64,000 nucleotides of DNA from Ensifer sp. PDNC004 (GTDB lineage: Bacteria; Pseudomonadota; Alphaproteobacteria; Rhizobiales; Rhizobiaceae): positions 124,001 to 188,000 of the forward strand of contig NZ_CP070353.1 of the NCBI RefSeq assembly GCF_016919405.1. The letters are read 5' to 3'. Of the stretch, positions 24,260 to 33,994 are shown piece after piece. Position numbers and translations under genes: made by a program. A model generated the notes under the pieces. The model worked only from the letters and a program-made list of their open reading frames with translations, did not search any database and was not told the DNA's origin. The stretch's first letter is position 1. Every line of letters starts with the position of its first letter.

Positions 24260-24271
24260 CAAATCGATTTG
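24260..24271. promoter_or_regulatory. Perfect 12-bp palindrome in a divergent promoter region
   Basis: CAAATCGATTTG lies between the divergent hydrolase (-) and RNase T2 (+) genes, 39 bases upstream of the hydrolase start. Operator candidate only; a 12-bp AT-rich palindrome can occur by chance. Confidence 0.2.
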
Positions 24272-24406
24272 CACGGCAAAGGCAATCGCCGCTTGTTGAT
24301 CGTTGCGCATGAGGTCACAAGCGATTTGACGGCAAGCGCATTAGGAGTTGCAATTTTCCCGTTTTGAGCGATATTCGTTCCTGTTTTGTTTTCTCGGGAG
24401 GATGCC

Positions 24407-25189
24407 ATGATGAGTTTCTTTAAAGCGATGTCGGGTTCTGTGGCGGGCGTCGTGGCCGCGTTGGTGCTGTTGCTTGCGCCCGCCGCCTTTGCTGCCGGTG
24501 AGGAACGCGCGGACCAAGGGGCTGCCGAAGGGACTGCGAGCCGAACCCAATATGTATTGGCGGTCAGCTGGCAGCCCGGTTTCTGCGAGACACGGCCGCA
24601 GCGCAAGGAATGCGAGAGCCAGACGGCGGAACGCTTCGATGCCACCAACCTCTCGCTGCACGGCCTGTGGCCGCTGCGCAAGAGCTATTGCGGGGTCGCG
24701 GCCGAGGTGCGGGCGACCGACCGCAAGGGCAGTTGGCTGGAGTTGCCGAAGCTTGCCATGGCCGACGACACGGCGGCGCGGCTGCTGATCGCCATGCCGG
24801 GCGTGCAGTCCGGTCTCGACCGGCACCAGTGGCTGCGAAGCGGTACCTGCCAGAGCGGCTCGGTCGACGACTATTTCTCGGTGCAACTGCGCATGCTGGA
24901 AGAGCTCAACCGCTCGGCGGTCGGGGCACTTTTCCGCCAGCGTGTCGGCGCGGAACTCGATGAGGCGACGATCAAGCAGGCCTTCGACCAGAGCTTTGGC
25001 GCTGGCGCCGGCGACCGGGTGCGCATGCGCTGCCAGACGGTTCAGGGCCGCAGCATCATCACCGGGCTGACGATCGGGCTCACCGGTGACGTCATGAAGG
25101 CGGCGACCCTCGGGCCGCTGATCCAGGCGGCGGGCGCGACCGAGTTCAAGTGCGCCAAGGGTATCGCCGATGCCGCCGGTCGCGGGTAG
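24407..25189 (+). CDS. Secreted RNase T2 family protein with altered second active site
   Basis: 260 residues. A signal peptide (SGSVAGVVAALVLLLAPAAFA) is followed by an RNase T2 fold. The first active-site motif is intact (LSLHGLWPLRKSYC). The second, normally H-E-W-x-K-H-G-T-C, reads RHQWLRSGTC: the first His is kept, Glu is Gln and the second catalytic His is Ser. Cysteines that would form disulfides are present (CETRPQRKEC, SGTCQSG). The protein may therefore be weakly active, altered in specificity, or inactive but RNA-binding in the periplasm. The start at 24407 has GGGAGG 6 bases upstream. Confidence 0.83.
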   Translation: MMSFFKAMSGSVAGVVAALVLLLAPAAFAAGEERADQGAAEGTASRTQYVLAVSWQPGFCETRPQRKECESQTAERFDATNLSLHGLWPLRKSYCGVAAEVRATDRKGSWLELPKLAMADDTAARLLIAMPGVQSGLDRHQWLRSGTCQSGSVDDYFSVQLRMLEELNRSAVGALFRQRVGAELDEATIKQAFDQSFGAGAGDRVRMRCQTVQGRSIITGLTIGLTGDVMKAATLGPLIQAAGATEFKCAKGIADAAGRG

Positions 25190-25396
25190 GGCGTTTTGCC
25201 CGGTTGGGCATGTCAGCGCTTAAGGTGCGGCCTTCACGGAGCCGGCTTGTGGCGCCTCCCGGTGCGGCATGCCGGGCGTGCCGATTGGGATGCTCGTTTT
25301 GGGATAGGCGGGGGCGGATGCCTTTGATCATTGCCCCCTTCCACTAATTCGCCTACATAGCGGGCAAATTTCCTTATCCCTGCGGAGCATTCCCTC

Positions 25397-27046
<1,650 letters not shown>

Positions 27047-27125
27047 CTCGCAATCGGCGCCGCCACGTTGCGGCGCGGGAGTATGCGGCGTCCGTTAAAG
27101 CGGGCGCCGCACGAATGGTTCAAGG

Positions 27126-27160
27126 AACGGGCGAGGCGCAGGCTTCGCCCGTTTTCCTTT
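27126..27160 (+). terminator. Intrinsic terminator downstream of ettA
   Basis: AACGGGCGA (27126-27134) pairs with TCGCCCGTT (27145-27153), followed by TTTCCTTT, 80 bases after the ettA stop. From 27161 to 27611 I see no convincing gene, RNA or repeat; open frames there have shadow-like composition and no ribosome-binding sites. Confidence 0.55.
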
Positions 27161-27611
27161 GCCACCGATCGCTAAATCCGGCCAAGGGCTGTTTGCGTAC
27201 GGGGTTCGTTTGTCGCCGTGGCCGCGCCTCAGCCGCACTTGCAGGACGCTCCGGAGGCGTGGCGAACCGCTCGGCAGTTGCCGTCCCGATGCCGGACGCG
27301 AGCAGGGCGTTTGCGGGTTTTTGTGCCGCTGCGGCGAGGCGGGTAACCAAACAGGGCGCGGCGTGTCTGGGGCAGGCCGAGGCCCGGATAGCGGGGCTCG
27401 CTACCGGGAAGGGTGTCAAGTCTGTCTCGAGTGAGTGGCGTTGCCCTTCTTCGGATGGTGAAGCAGGCCTGTTGAGACGGCCCCTGCAGGCCTCCTGACG
27501 TGCCGCCTGAAGCATCGCTTGTGGCGCATGGCGTCCATGCACAAGCTTCTATTCCGCCGGCGCCATTGTTTGGTCTCTCCGCGCAAATCCGCTTGCGTCA
27601 CCACCGCAAAT

Positions 27612-27633
27612 CACATAAACATATCTTTATGTG
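27612..27633. promoter_or_regulatory. 22-bp palindromic operator upstream of the ArsR-methyltransferase gene
   Basis: CACATAAA-C-ATAT-C-TTTATGTG: symmetric at 20 of 22 positions, ending 15 bases before the chosen ATG at 27649. AT-rich palindromes of this size are typical of ArsR-family operators, so autoregulation of this gene and metF is likely. Its form fits the SahR-type control of methionine-cycle genes known in Proteobacteria. Confidence 0.6.
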
Positions 27634-27648
27634 TTGATGGGGATCGCT

Positions 27649-28668
27649 ATGGCTCTGCAGAGAGAACTGGGTCTGGATGCGTTGGTGGACGTGCTGAAGG
27701 CGGCGGGCGAGCCGACCCGCATGCGTCTCGTCGCGCTTCTCGCCGCCGGCGATCTGACCGTCACCGATCTTACCGAAATTCTCGGTCAATCGCAGCCACG
27801 CATTTCCAGGCATCTGAAGCTCTTGGCGGAGGTCGAGCTGATCGACCGCTACCAGGAGGGCGCCTGGGCCTATTTCCGCCTCCGTCAGGACGGTGCCCGG
27901 GTCGGGCTCGTGCGGGCGATGCTGGCTTCCGCTTCGGCCGACGACGCGGTGCTTGCGCGTGACGCGGCCCGGCTCACCACCTTGAAGAAGGCGCGGTCGG
28001 AAAAGGCGCAGGCCTATTTCAGCCGAAACGCCGCCGGTTGGGACGAGCTTCGCCGCCTGCATGTCAGCGAGCGCGACGTCGAGGCGAAGCTGCGCGAGAT
28101 GGTCGGCGACGAGCCGGTCGAAAGCCTGCTCGATCTCGGCACCGGCACGGGTCGCATCCTGCAGCTCTTCGAGGGCCTCTATCGCCGCGGCATCGGCGTC
28201 GACGCCAGCCGCGACATGCTGGCGGTGGCGCGCTCCAATCTCGACCGTGCCGGCATCACCAAGGCGTCGATCCGCCATGGCGACATCTTCAACCTGCCGC
28301 TCGATGGCCAGACCTTCGACCTCGTCACCATTCACCAGGTGCTGCATTTCCTCGAGGAGCCGGAAGCGGCGATCGCGGAAGCCGCGCGCATGCTGATGCC
28401 GGGCGGACGGCTGGTCATCATCGACTTCGCGCCGCATGGGCTTGAGCATCTGCGCGACGAGCACGCCCATGCGCGCCTCGGCTTCTCGCACCAGGCGATG
28501 GCCGATTGGCTGGCGAAGGCTGGCCTTGTGCTCGAAAAGACCACGGATCTTTCGCCTGAGGGGGCGAATGATGGAAAACTGACGGTGACGATCTGGCTCG
28601 CGCGTGATCGGCGGGCCGTGAACGAGAATGAAACGCCGCGGCCGCGTGTCCAGGCGGGGGGAGTATGA
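27649..28668 (+). CDS. ArsR-family regulator fused to SAM-dependent methyltransferase domain
   Basis: 339 residues. An N-terminal winged-helix ArsR domain (about 1-95; DLTEILGQSQPRISRHLKLL as recognition helix) is fused to a class I methyltransferase domain (about 130-300). The latter has SAM motif I SLLDLGTGTGRILQLFEG, then VDASRDMLAVARSNL and FDLVTIHQVLHFLEEP. Such fusions next to metF are typical of alphaproteobacterial methionine-cycle regulators that sense SAM/SAH. The start at 27649 has GGGGAT 5 bases upstream; GTG 27631 or ATG 27637 would overlap the palindromic operator. It overlaps metF by four bases. Confidence 0.85.
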   Translation: MALQRELGLDALVDVLKAAGEPTRMRLVALLAAGDLTVTDLTEILGQSQPRISRHLKLLAEVELIDRYQEGAWAYFRLRQDGARVGLVRAMLASASADDAVLARDAARLTTLKKARSEKAQAYFSRNAAGWDELRRLHVSERDVEAKLREMVGDEPVESLLDLGTGTGRILQLFEGLYRRGIGVDASRDMLAVARSNLDRAGITKASIRHGDIFNLPLDGQTFDLVTIHQVLHFLEEPEAAIAEAARMLMPGGRLVIIDFAPHGLEHLRDEHAHARLGFSHQAMADWLAKAGLVLEKTTDLSPEGANDGKLTVTIWLARDRRAVNENETPRPRVQAGGV

Positions 28669-29618
28669 ATATGACGGCACAGACGCTTTACCCGGCCGAA
28701 CGCGGCAATCTCCGGCTCTCCTTCGAATATTTCCCGCCCAAGACCGACGAAATGGAAGCGCAGCTCTTCCAGACGGCAGACGACCTTTCGGTCTTCGGCC
28801 CGGCCTTCATCACCGTCACCTACGGCGCCGGCGGCTCGACCAAGGCGCGTTCGCTGACGACGGTCCGGCGGCTGATCGCGGAGAGCGGCTTTGCCAATAC
28901 CGCCGCGCACCTGACCTGCGTCGGCGCGCCGAAGGCGGAAGTCGATGCGGTCATCGACGAGTATCTCAGCTTCGGCGTCCGCCACTTCGTGGCGCTGCGT
29001 GGCGATCCGCAGGGTGGCATCGGCAGCACCTACCAGCCGCATCCCGAGGGTTACGCCAGCAGCACCGACCTCGTGCGGGCGATCCGTGCGCGTGGCGACG
29101 ACATCGAGATTTCCGTCTCCTCCTATCCGGAGAAGCACCCGGAGAGCCCTGACGTGGCCGCTGACATCGACATGCTGAAGCGCAAGGTCGACGCGGGCGC
29201 AACCCGGGCGCTGACCCAGTTCTTCTTCGACAACAACGATTTCGAGCGCTATCTCGAAAGGGTGCGGCGCGCCGGCGTCAACATCCCGATCGTTCCGGGC
29301 ATCCTGCCGATCAACAATCTGGCGCAGGTGCAGAAGTTTGCCGGCCTCTGTGGCGCCACCGTGCCGGAGGCGATCGTTACGCGGCTCGCGCATCTCGAGG
29401 ACCAGCCGGTCGAGCGCTTCAAGGAGGCGACGCACATTGCCGCCGAGCAGATCGTCGATCTCGCCCGGCGTGGTGTACGCGACTTCCATATCTATACGAT
29501 GAATCGCACGCCGCTGGTGACAGCCGTGCTGGATCTCGTCGGTTTCGAACGGGTCGGCGTGGAAGCGGCGGGCGCGATCGATGCACCGCTGATGGTGGCG
29601 GCCGGCGCGGCCGCCTGA
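28665..29618 (+). CDS. metF: Methylenetetrahydrofolate reductase
   Basis: 317 residues. RLSFEYFPPKTDEMEAQLFQT is the N-terminal signature with the catalytic Glu. VTYGAGGST, HLTCVGAPKAEVD, RHFVALRGDPQGG (FAD site), AGATRALTQFFFDNNDFERY and IPIVPGILPINNLAQ follow. It reduces 5,10-methylene-THF to 5-methyl-THF for methionine synthesis in the cytoplasm. ATGA overlap with the ArsR-methyltransferase gene gives translational coupling and shared control; an ATG at 28671 is an alternative start. Confidence 0.96.
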   Translation: MNMTAQTLYPAERGNLRLSFEYFPPKTDEMEAQLFQTADDLSVFGPAFITVTYGAGGSTKARSLTTVRRLIAESGFANTAAHLTCVGAPKAEVDAVIDEYLSFGVRHFVALRGDPQGGIGSTYQPHPEGYASSTDLVRAIRARGDDIEISVSSYPEKHPESPDVAADIDMLKRKVDAGATRALTQFFFDNNDFERYLERVRRAGVNIPIVPGILPINNLAQVQKFAGLCGATVPEAIVTRLAHLEDQPVERFKEATHIAAEQIVDLARRGVRDFHIYTMNRTPLVTAVLDLVGFERVGVEAAGAIDAPLMVAAGAAA

Positions 29619-29808
29619 CTGTCGCCCGCACTTTTGCGACGGGCGAGGGCCGCTCCGCTGTCTTGAACTTGCGCATGGCTGCGAAACGCCCTCGCGTTCT
29701 GGCAGGCCTCGACGATCGCCGTGGCGCTTTATATGGGTCCATGCCCGTTGAGGCTTGATCGGCTGCGGGTCGCAGCAACGCGCCGCTCGCTACCGCATCC
29801 ACCAAAAG

Positions 29809-29842
29809 GAAAGCGCCCGAAGATCGATCTTCAGGCGCTTTC
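29809..29842 (-). terminator. Strong hairpin, terminator of the 25-residue peptide gene or bidirectional
   Basis: GAAAGCGCC (29809-29817) and GGCGCTTTC (29834-29842) flank the self-complementary GAAGATCGATCTTC, giving a 16-bp stem with one C-A mismatch. On the minus strand CTTTTGG follows, as expected of an intrinsic terminator. It also lies 190 bases after metF. The remainder of 29619-29959 shows no gene I can support. Confidence 0.5.
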
Positions 29843-29959
29843 TCGTTTGTCGCAGCGTCTAGACCTTAAGCTCTCTGGCGGTCTAACTGGCTTGGTGCTG
29901 CAAAATGGTTTCCCGGAAATTTAAGTCCCTATTCGGTTTGGACTCTCAGCGGCCGCTCC

Positions 29960-30037
29960 TTAGATGAAGAGCATCGTGGCCACGAATACGAACGCTGCAC
30001 TGATCATGAGGACATTCAGCGAATGTGTAAGGCCCAT
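29960..30037 (-). CDS. Probable 25-residue single-span membrane peptide
   Basis: ATG at 30037 to TAA at 29962. The translation is MGLTHSLNVLMISAAFVFVA followed by TMLFI, about 18 of 25 residues hydrophobic, a plausible transmembrane helix. GGGAGGG stands 6 bases upstream, one of the strongest ribosome-binding sites in the window. A promoter-like pair (TTTAAC, 17 bases, TATGTT) and a 12-bp palindrome precede it, and a strong hairpin lies 118 bases downstream. It is too short for standard gene calling. Small membrane peptides of this kind often modulate a larger membrane complex; function unknown. Confidence 0.55.
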   Translation of the reverse strand: MGLTHSLNVLMISAAFVFVATMLFI

Positions 30038-30054
30038 GGAAGACCCTCCCTGCG

Positions 30055-30066
30055 TTAACGCGTTAA
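30055..30066. promoter_or_regulatory. 12-bp palindrome in the leader of the 25-residue peptide gene
   Basis: TTAACGCGTTAA is perfectly symmetric and lies 18-29 bases upstream of the ATG, between the TATGTT -10 candidate and the ribosome-binding site. This is a position where a repressor would block transcription. The remaining sequence to 30360 holds no gene I can support. Confidence 0.3.
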
Positions 30067-30068
30067 AA

Positions 30069-30097
30069 CATAGGGCGAAATCACGACACGTTAAAGG
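30069..30097 (-). promoter_or_regulatory. Promoter candidate for the 25-residue peptide gene
   Basis: On the minus strand TTTAAC and TATGTT are separated by 17 bases. Both hexamers match the sigma-70 consensus at about four of six positions. Confidence 0.3.
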
Positions 30098-30360
30098 GAA
30101 ACTTGTGCTGCAGTGCGAAATGCGTGAGCCGGCGCCGCCTTATTCACAGGTCTATAGTTCTGATTTCATTTAAGTTTCCTGGCCGCCACATTTTTTTCAC
30201 AATCGCTTCGGCAAGGTTAATATAAACGTTTGTAACCGTGCGTGAGTGGCTCGGAGCGGGACGAAAATCGGCTGTCGATTCCCCGCAAACCTCGTCCTTT
30301 TCACGCGGTGCGAAGCACTTCAGGCGTGTGGGCTTTCCTGCAACGCCGGGGGACAGAATG

Positions 30361-31299
30361 TCAGGCGACCCGCCTGAACCGCAGGATCCGACCGTCGAGC
30401 ACGGCGAGGCCAAGGGCGATCAGCACCATGCCGGCAAAATCGGCCGCCTGCAGCGTCTCGCCGAGAAAGAGGTAGCCGAGCAGGATTGCGCTTGGCGGCA
30501 CCAGCAGCGTGACCAGCGAGGCATTGGTGGCGCCGGCCGCACGCATGATGCGGAAATAGAGGATGTAGGCATAGGCTGTCGAGACCAGCGCCAGTCCGAG
30601 GATCGACAGGATCACCTCGACGGGCGGCATCGGCAAGAGCCAGGGCGTGTCGGTAAAGGCAGCCACGGGCAGCGCGATCAGCGTCGAGGCGGTCAACTGG
30701 CCGGCGGCCGTCACGGGAGGGGCGAGATCGCGGAAGCGTTTGCCGTAGGTCGCCGCGAAACCATAGCTGATGGCGGCAAGCACCGGCAGCAGCAGCGCCC
30801 AGAGCGGCACGCTGCTTGTGGTGCCGAAGAGACCGGCAACGGCGCTCGGCCCGATCAGGACGACGGTGCCGGTGAGCCCGAGCAGACAGCCGGCGATCTT
30901 GGCGGAACTCAGCTTCTCGTCCTCGGTCGCCATGTTGGCGATGATCACCGTCCAGACCGGGGTCGTGGCGTTGAGGATCGCCGCCAGTCCGGCGCCGATG
31001 TGGGTTTGTCCAAGGAAGATGAAGGCGTGTGGAATGGCGTTGTTGATCAGCCCCATCAGCGCGAATTCGCGCCAGCGGCCGGCAAGCGCCTCGTACATGC
31101 CGAAGCGGCCGTGGATATAGATATGCAGCGCCAGGGCTGCCAGGCCCAAGCGCAGGAACACCAGCGTGAAGGGCGGCACATGCGCGACAGCAACGCGGGC
31201 GAAGAAGAACGATCCGCCCCAGATCAGGCCGAGCAGGGCAAGCAGAGCCCAGGTCCCGGCGCTCATCTGATTGCCATCGACGGTGGTTCGCGCATTCAT
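30361..31299 (-). CDS. DMT-superfamily (EamA) transporter
   Basis: 312 residues with about ten membrane segments in two EamA repeats: LALLGLIWGGSFFFARVAVA at the N-terminus and IPHAFIFLGQTHIGAGLAAI with VWTVIIAN in the first half. The second half contains GYLFLGETLQAADFAGMVLI, the typical EamA C-terminal signature. It is an inner-membrane metabolite exporter of unknown substrate. The start is taken at ATG 31299; ATG 31266 is an alternative and neither has a strong ribosome-binding site. A separate lineage from the EamA gene at 22321. Confidence 0.83.
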   Translation of the reverse strand: MNARTTVDGNQMSAGTWALLALLGLIWGGSFFFARVAVAHVPPFTLVFLRLGLAALALHIYIHGRFGMYEALAGRWREFALMGLINNAIPHAFIFLGQTHIGAGLAAILNATTPVWTVIIANMATEDEKLSSAKIAGCLLGLTGTVVLIGPSAVAGLFGTTSSVPLWALLLPVLAAISYGFAATYGKRFRDLAPPVTAAGQLTASTLIALPVAAFTDTPWLLPMPPVEVILSILGLALVSTAYAYILYFRIMRAAGATNASLVTLLVPPSAILLGYLFLGETLQAADFAGMVLIALGLAVLDGRILRFRRVA

Positions 31300-31532
31300 G
31301 GTGATGCCTATCCGTGCTGATTGTGTGCTGGCCGTCAGTCTTCCACCGCCGGGTGGACGCCGTGGCGCAAGCGCCTGGGTACCGCTCCCGGATCGGTTGT
31401 GCTCCGACACATGATACATAGCCCGGCACGTCCGGCGGAACCACCCGGTTCTTGCGGCGATCGTGAAGGGACGTGATCGGGGCCGGCCGGCAAGCTCTCA
31501 TCGATCGGGATCCGGTCGGTCGCCGCAGAATG

Positions 31533-31565
31533 AAAAAACCCCGAAGATCGATCCGATCTCCGGGG
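31533..31565 (-). terminator. Intrinsic terminator of the MltB-like gene
   Basis: On the minus strand a CCCCGGAGATC/GATCTTCGGGG hairpin (31539-31565) is followed directly by TTTTTT (31533-31538), 28 bases after the stop codon. Confidence 0.75.
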
Positions 31566-31592
31566 CCATGATTTTTGAACGGCGGTTCGGGC

Positions 31593-32825
31593 TTAGAGCG
31601 CGTTCAGGAGTTCGAGCGTCGCCCAGCCGTCGGCCGGACGGCCGAGGCGGAGTTGCTCCTTCTGGAGTGCCGCGCGGGTGCCGGAGCCGAGGATGCCGTC
31701 GATCTTGCCGACGTCGTGGCCGAGCGTCTGCAGCTTGGTCTGCAGCGCCTTCATACCGGTGTCGTCGAGGCCCGGCTCCGGGTTGCCGCCTTCATAGGTC
31801 GGCGCGCCGCCGAGACGGGTCGCGAAATAGGCAGCCGACGTCGTGTAGATGAACGACTGGTTCCATTCGAGATAGACGTTGAAGTTGGGGTAGGTGAGGA
31901 AGGCCACGCCCTTGCGGCCCTGCGGCAGCACCAGCGATGCCTCGAGATTGCCGAAGGCGGTGTCGCCGTTGCGCGGCTTGACGCCGAGCGCGAACCAGTC
32001 GCTGGCCTTCATGCCCGGCTGCAGGCCGGTCTTTTCCCAGGGGAGCTCTTCGGGAACGCTGACTTCCTGGATTACCGGCTGGCCAGCCTTGTAGCCGAGG
32101 CTCTGGATGAACTTGGCGGCGGTCAGGATCGCGTCGGGCGAGCTCTTCTTCAGGTTGACGTGGCCGTCGCCATCGCCGTCGACGCCATAGGCGATGATGT
32201 CTTCCGGCAGCATCTGCACCTGGCCGATTTCGCCGGCCCAGGCGCCGGTCGTCGTTGCCGGGTCGAGGTCGCCATGCTGCACCATCTCGATCGCCGCGAT
32301 CAGCTGCGGGCGGAACATTTCCGGGCGGCGGCAATCATGCGACAGCGTTACCAGCGCATCGCGGGTGTTGAAGTCGCCCTGAACGGCGCCGAAGTCGGTC
32401 TCCATGGCCCAGAAGGCGGTGATGACGGGGGCCGGCACGCCGAATTCCTTCTCGGCGCGGGCAAAGACGTCGGCATATTCCTTCATCTTCTGCTGGCCGA
32501 TATCGAGGCGGGACTTGCTGACCGTGCGCTTGGAGAATTCGGTAAAGGTCTGCTTGAAGACGCCCTGCGTGCGGTCGCGGCTGAGGACCTTTTCATTGAT
32601 GGCGGCACCGGCGAGCGCCCGGTCGGCGACATCGGCCGGAACGCCCTTGGCGATCGCTTCGGCCTTCACGCCCTGAAGGAAGGCTGCGAGATCGCCACCG
32701 CAGGCAACGGCCGGGGTTGCTGCCTTCGTGCCTGTCGAGGCTGCGGTCTGGGCGGCAGCGGCCGACGCGGTCAGCGCCAGAAGAGCGACGGAGGCGAGCG
32801 CGCGCCGGGCTGTGCGGGTCATCAT
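31593..32825 (-). CDS. Lytic murein transglycosylase (MltB family) with peptidoglycan-binding domain
   Basis: 410 residues. A signal peptide (ASVALLALTASAAAAQ) precedes an SLT_2/MltB catalytic domain (about 45-330) with the catalytic Glu in TAFWAMETDFGAVQGDFNT, GEIGQVQMLPEDIIAYGVDGD and LEWNQSFIYTTSAAYFATRL. A C-terminal PG_binding_1 repeat (about 350-405; MKALQTKLQTLGHDVGKIDG) completes it. It cleaves glycan strands in the periplasm to 1,6-anhydro products. AAAGGAA stands 5 bases before the ATG. Confidence 0.92.
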   Translation of the reverse strand: MMTRTARRALASVALLALTASAAAAQTAASTGTKAATPAVACGGDLAAFLQGVKAEAIAKGVPADVADRALAGAAINEKVLSRDRTQGVFKQTFTEFSKRTVSKSRLDIGQQKMKEYADVFARAEKEFGVPAPVITAFWAMETDFGAVQGDFNTRDALVTLSHDCRRPEMFRPQLIAAIEMVQHGDLDPATTTGAWAGEIGQVQMLPEDIIAYGVDGDGDGHVNLKKSSPDAILTAAKFIQSLGYKAGQPVIQEVSVPEELPWEKTGLQPGMKASDWFALGVKPRNGDTAFGNLEASLVLPQGRKGVAFLTYPNFNVYLEWNQSFIYTTSAAYFATRLGGAPTYEGGNPEPGLDDTGMKALQTKLQTLGHDVGKIDGILGSGTRAALQKEQLRLGRPADGWATLELLNAL

Positions 32826-32963
32826 GAAATTCCTTTCTTTGCCGTGGGGCGCCTCGCGCCACCACGGGCAATCAAATCGCTACGAAATCTGTCGTTGCTC
32901 TTTCAGAGCATTATGACCGAAAGAAGAAAATGGGTTTTCCTGCCGCACCTATCGGCAGGAATG

Positions 32964-33755
32964 TCAGTTCTGCTTCAGCTGCGAGACCGCGGCGACCCAG
33001 TTCTTCCAGTTTTTCGCCGAGCCGGCGAAGACATTGATATCGGTGGCGCCGTCGATGCCGGGGATGACCCCCGTGCTGGTATATTGCCAGAACGCCCAGC
33101 GGCGCTCGACATAGACCTCACCCGGATGCTTGGCGACCGAGCGCACCCAAAAGTGATGTTCCTTGAACTGGTCGACGAGATTGTCGCGGTGGAAGTCGAC
33201 AGAGGTGTAGATGATCGGGCGCTTGCCATAATGGGCCTCGAGCCGGTCCATGAAGCGCTTCATCTCGACGCGCACTTCGTCCGGTGTCGGGCGATGGCGG
33301 CAGGTCTTCGATTCGCCGTTCCACTCGACGTCGAGAACCGGCGGCAGATAGACCGCGCTCTTCGGCACATTGGCGATGAACCAGTCGGCCTGGTCGTCGG
33401 CGGTCGAGCAGAAGTAATAGAAGTGATAGGGCGCGTAGGGGATGCCGGCGGCGCGCGCCTTCTGCCAGTATTCGGCAAAGCGCGTATCGACCCGGTCCTT
33501 GCCCTCGGTCGCCTTGATGAAGGCGAAGGAGACGCCGGAGTTCTTCACCTTCATCCAGTCGATATCGCCATTCCATTTCGAGACGTCGATGCCGTGGATG
33601 TTGTGGTGCTGTGGCGTGCGCGTGCCGAAGTTCTGCGGGTCGGTGTCCTGGAAGCGCGGCGGGATCGAAGCCGTCTGCATCAGGTCATAGTCGGTCGACG
33701 AGCAGCCCGAAAGAAGGGTGGCAAGAGGCAGCAGAGCCAGGAGAAGCCGGCGCAT
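32964..33755 (-). CDS. Lipoprotein lysozyme-like protein, glycoside hydrolase family 25
   Basis: 263 residues. A lipoprotein signal peptide (LLLALLPLATLLSGC, lipobox LSGC) precedes a GH25 barrel. Its motifs are HGIDVSKWNGDIDW (catalytic Asp), FAFIKATEGKDRVD, PYHFYYFCSTADDQADWF, the catalytic pair in PPVLDVEWNGE, RPIIYTSVDF and WAFWQYTSTG. It probably cleaves beta-1,4 muramyl linkages at the outer or inner membrane face. The start at 33755 follows AGGAAAA; the open frame upstream is not supported. Confidence 0.9.
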   Translation of the reverse strand: MRRLLLALLPLATLLSGCSSTDYDLMQTASIPPRFQDTDPQNFGTRTPQHHNIHGIDVSKWNGDIDWMKVKNSGVSFAFIKATEGKDRVDTRFAEYWQKARAAGIPYAPYHFYYFCSTADDQADWFIANVPKSAVYLPPVLDVEWNGESKTCRHRPTPDEVRVEMKRFMDRLEAHYGKRPIIYTSVDFHRDNLVDQFKEHHFWVRSVAKHPGEVYVERRWAFWQYTSTGVIPGIDGATDINVFAGSAKNWKNWVAAVSQLKQN

Positions 33756-33908
33756 GATTTTCCTGTCTAGAGACGATCGATGATCCTGCCTCACACGATG
33801 GCTTCCCTGTCGGTGATTTCCCCAGTGAGGCGTGAACCTCATTTTCACCATATCATCGTAAAAATTGAGTTAGCTCAAGCGGGAATTGCGGACGGTCGAA
33901 GAGCTAAA

Positions 33909-33939
33909 AAGCGCCGAAAACCAGGCGGTTTCGGCGCTT
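33909..33939 (-). terminator. Intrinsic terminator of btaAB
   Basis: An 11-bp stem AAGCGCCGAAA/TTTCGGCGCTT (33909-33919 with 33929-33939) is followed on the minus strand by five T (33906-33910), 56 bases after btaB. Confidence 0.7.
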
Positions 33940-33994
33940 GCTGGAATGGCTATCCCAGCCGGGGTGGAAAACGTTGGTGTAACCGCCTGCCGCC

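Noticed and set aside
27161..27611. Open frames on both strands in the gap after ettA
   Set aside because: They lack ribosome-binding sites, have Arg/Ala/Pro-rich shadow composition and no recognisable motif.
29721..29924. 67-codon plus-strand frame after metF
   Set aside because: It runs through the strong hairpin at 29809-29842 and has no ribosome-binding site.
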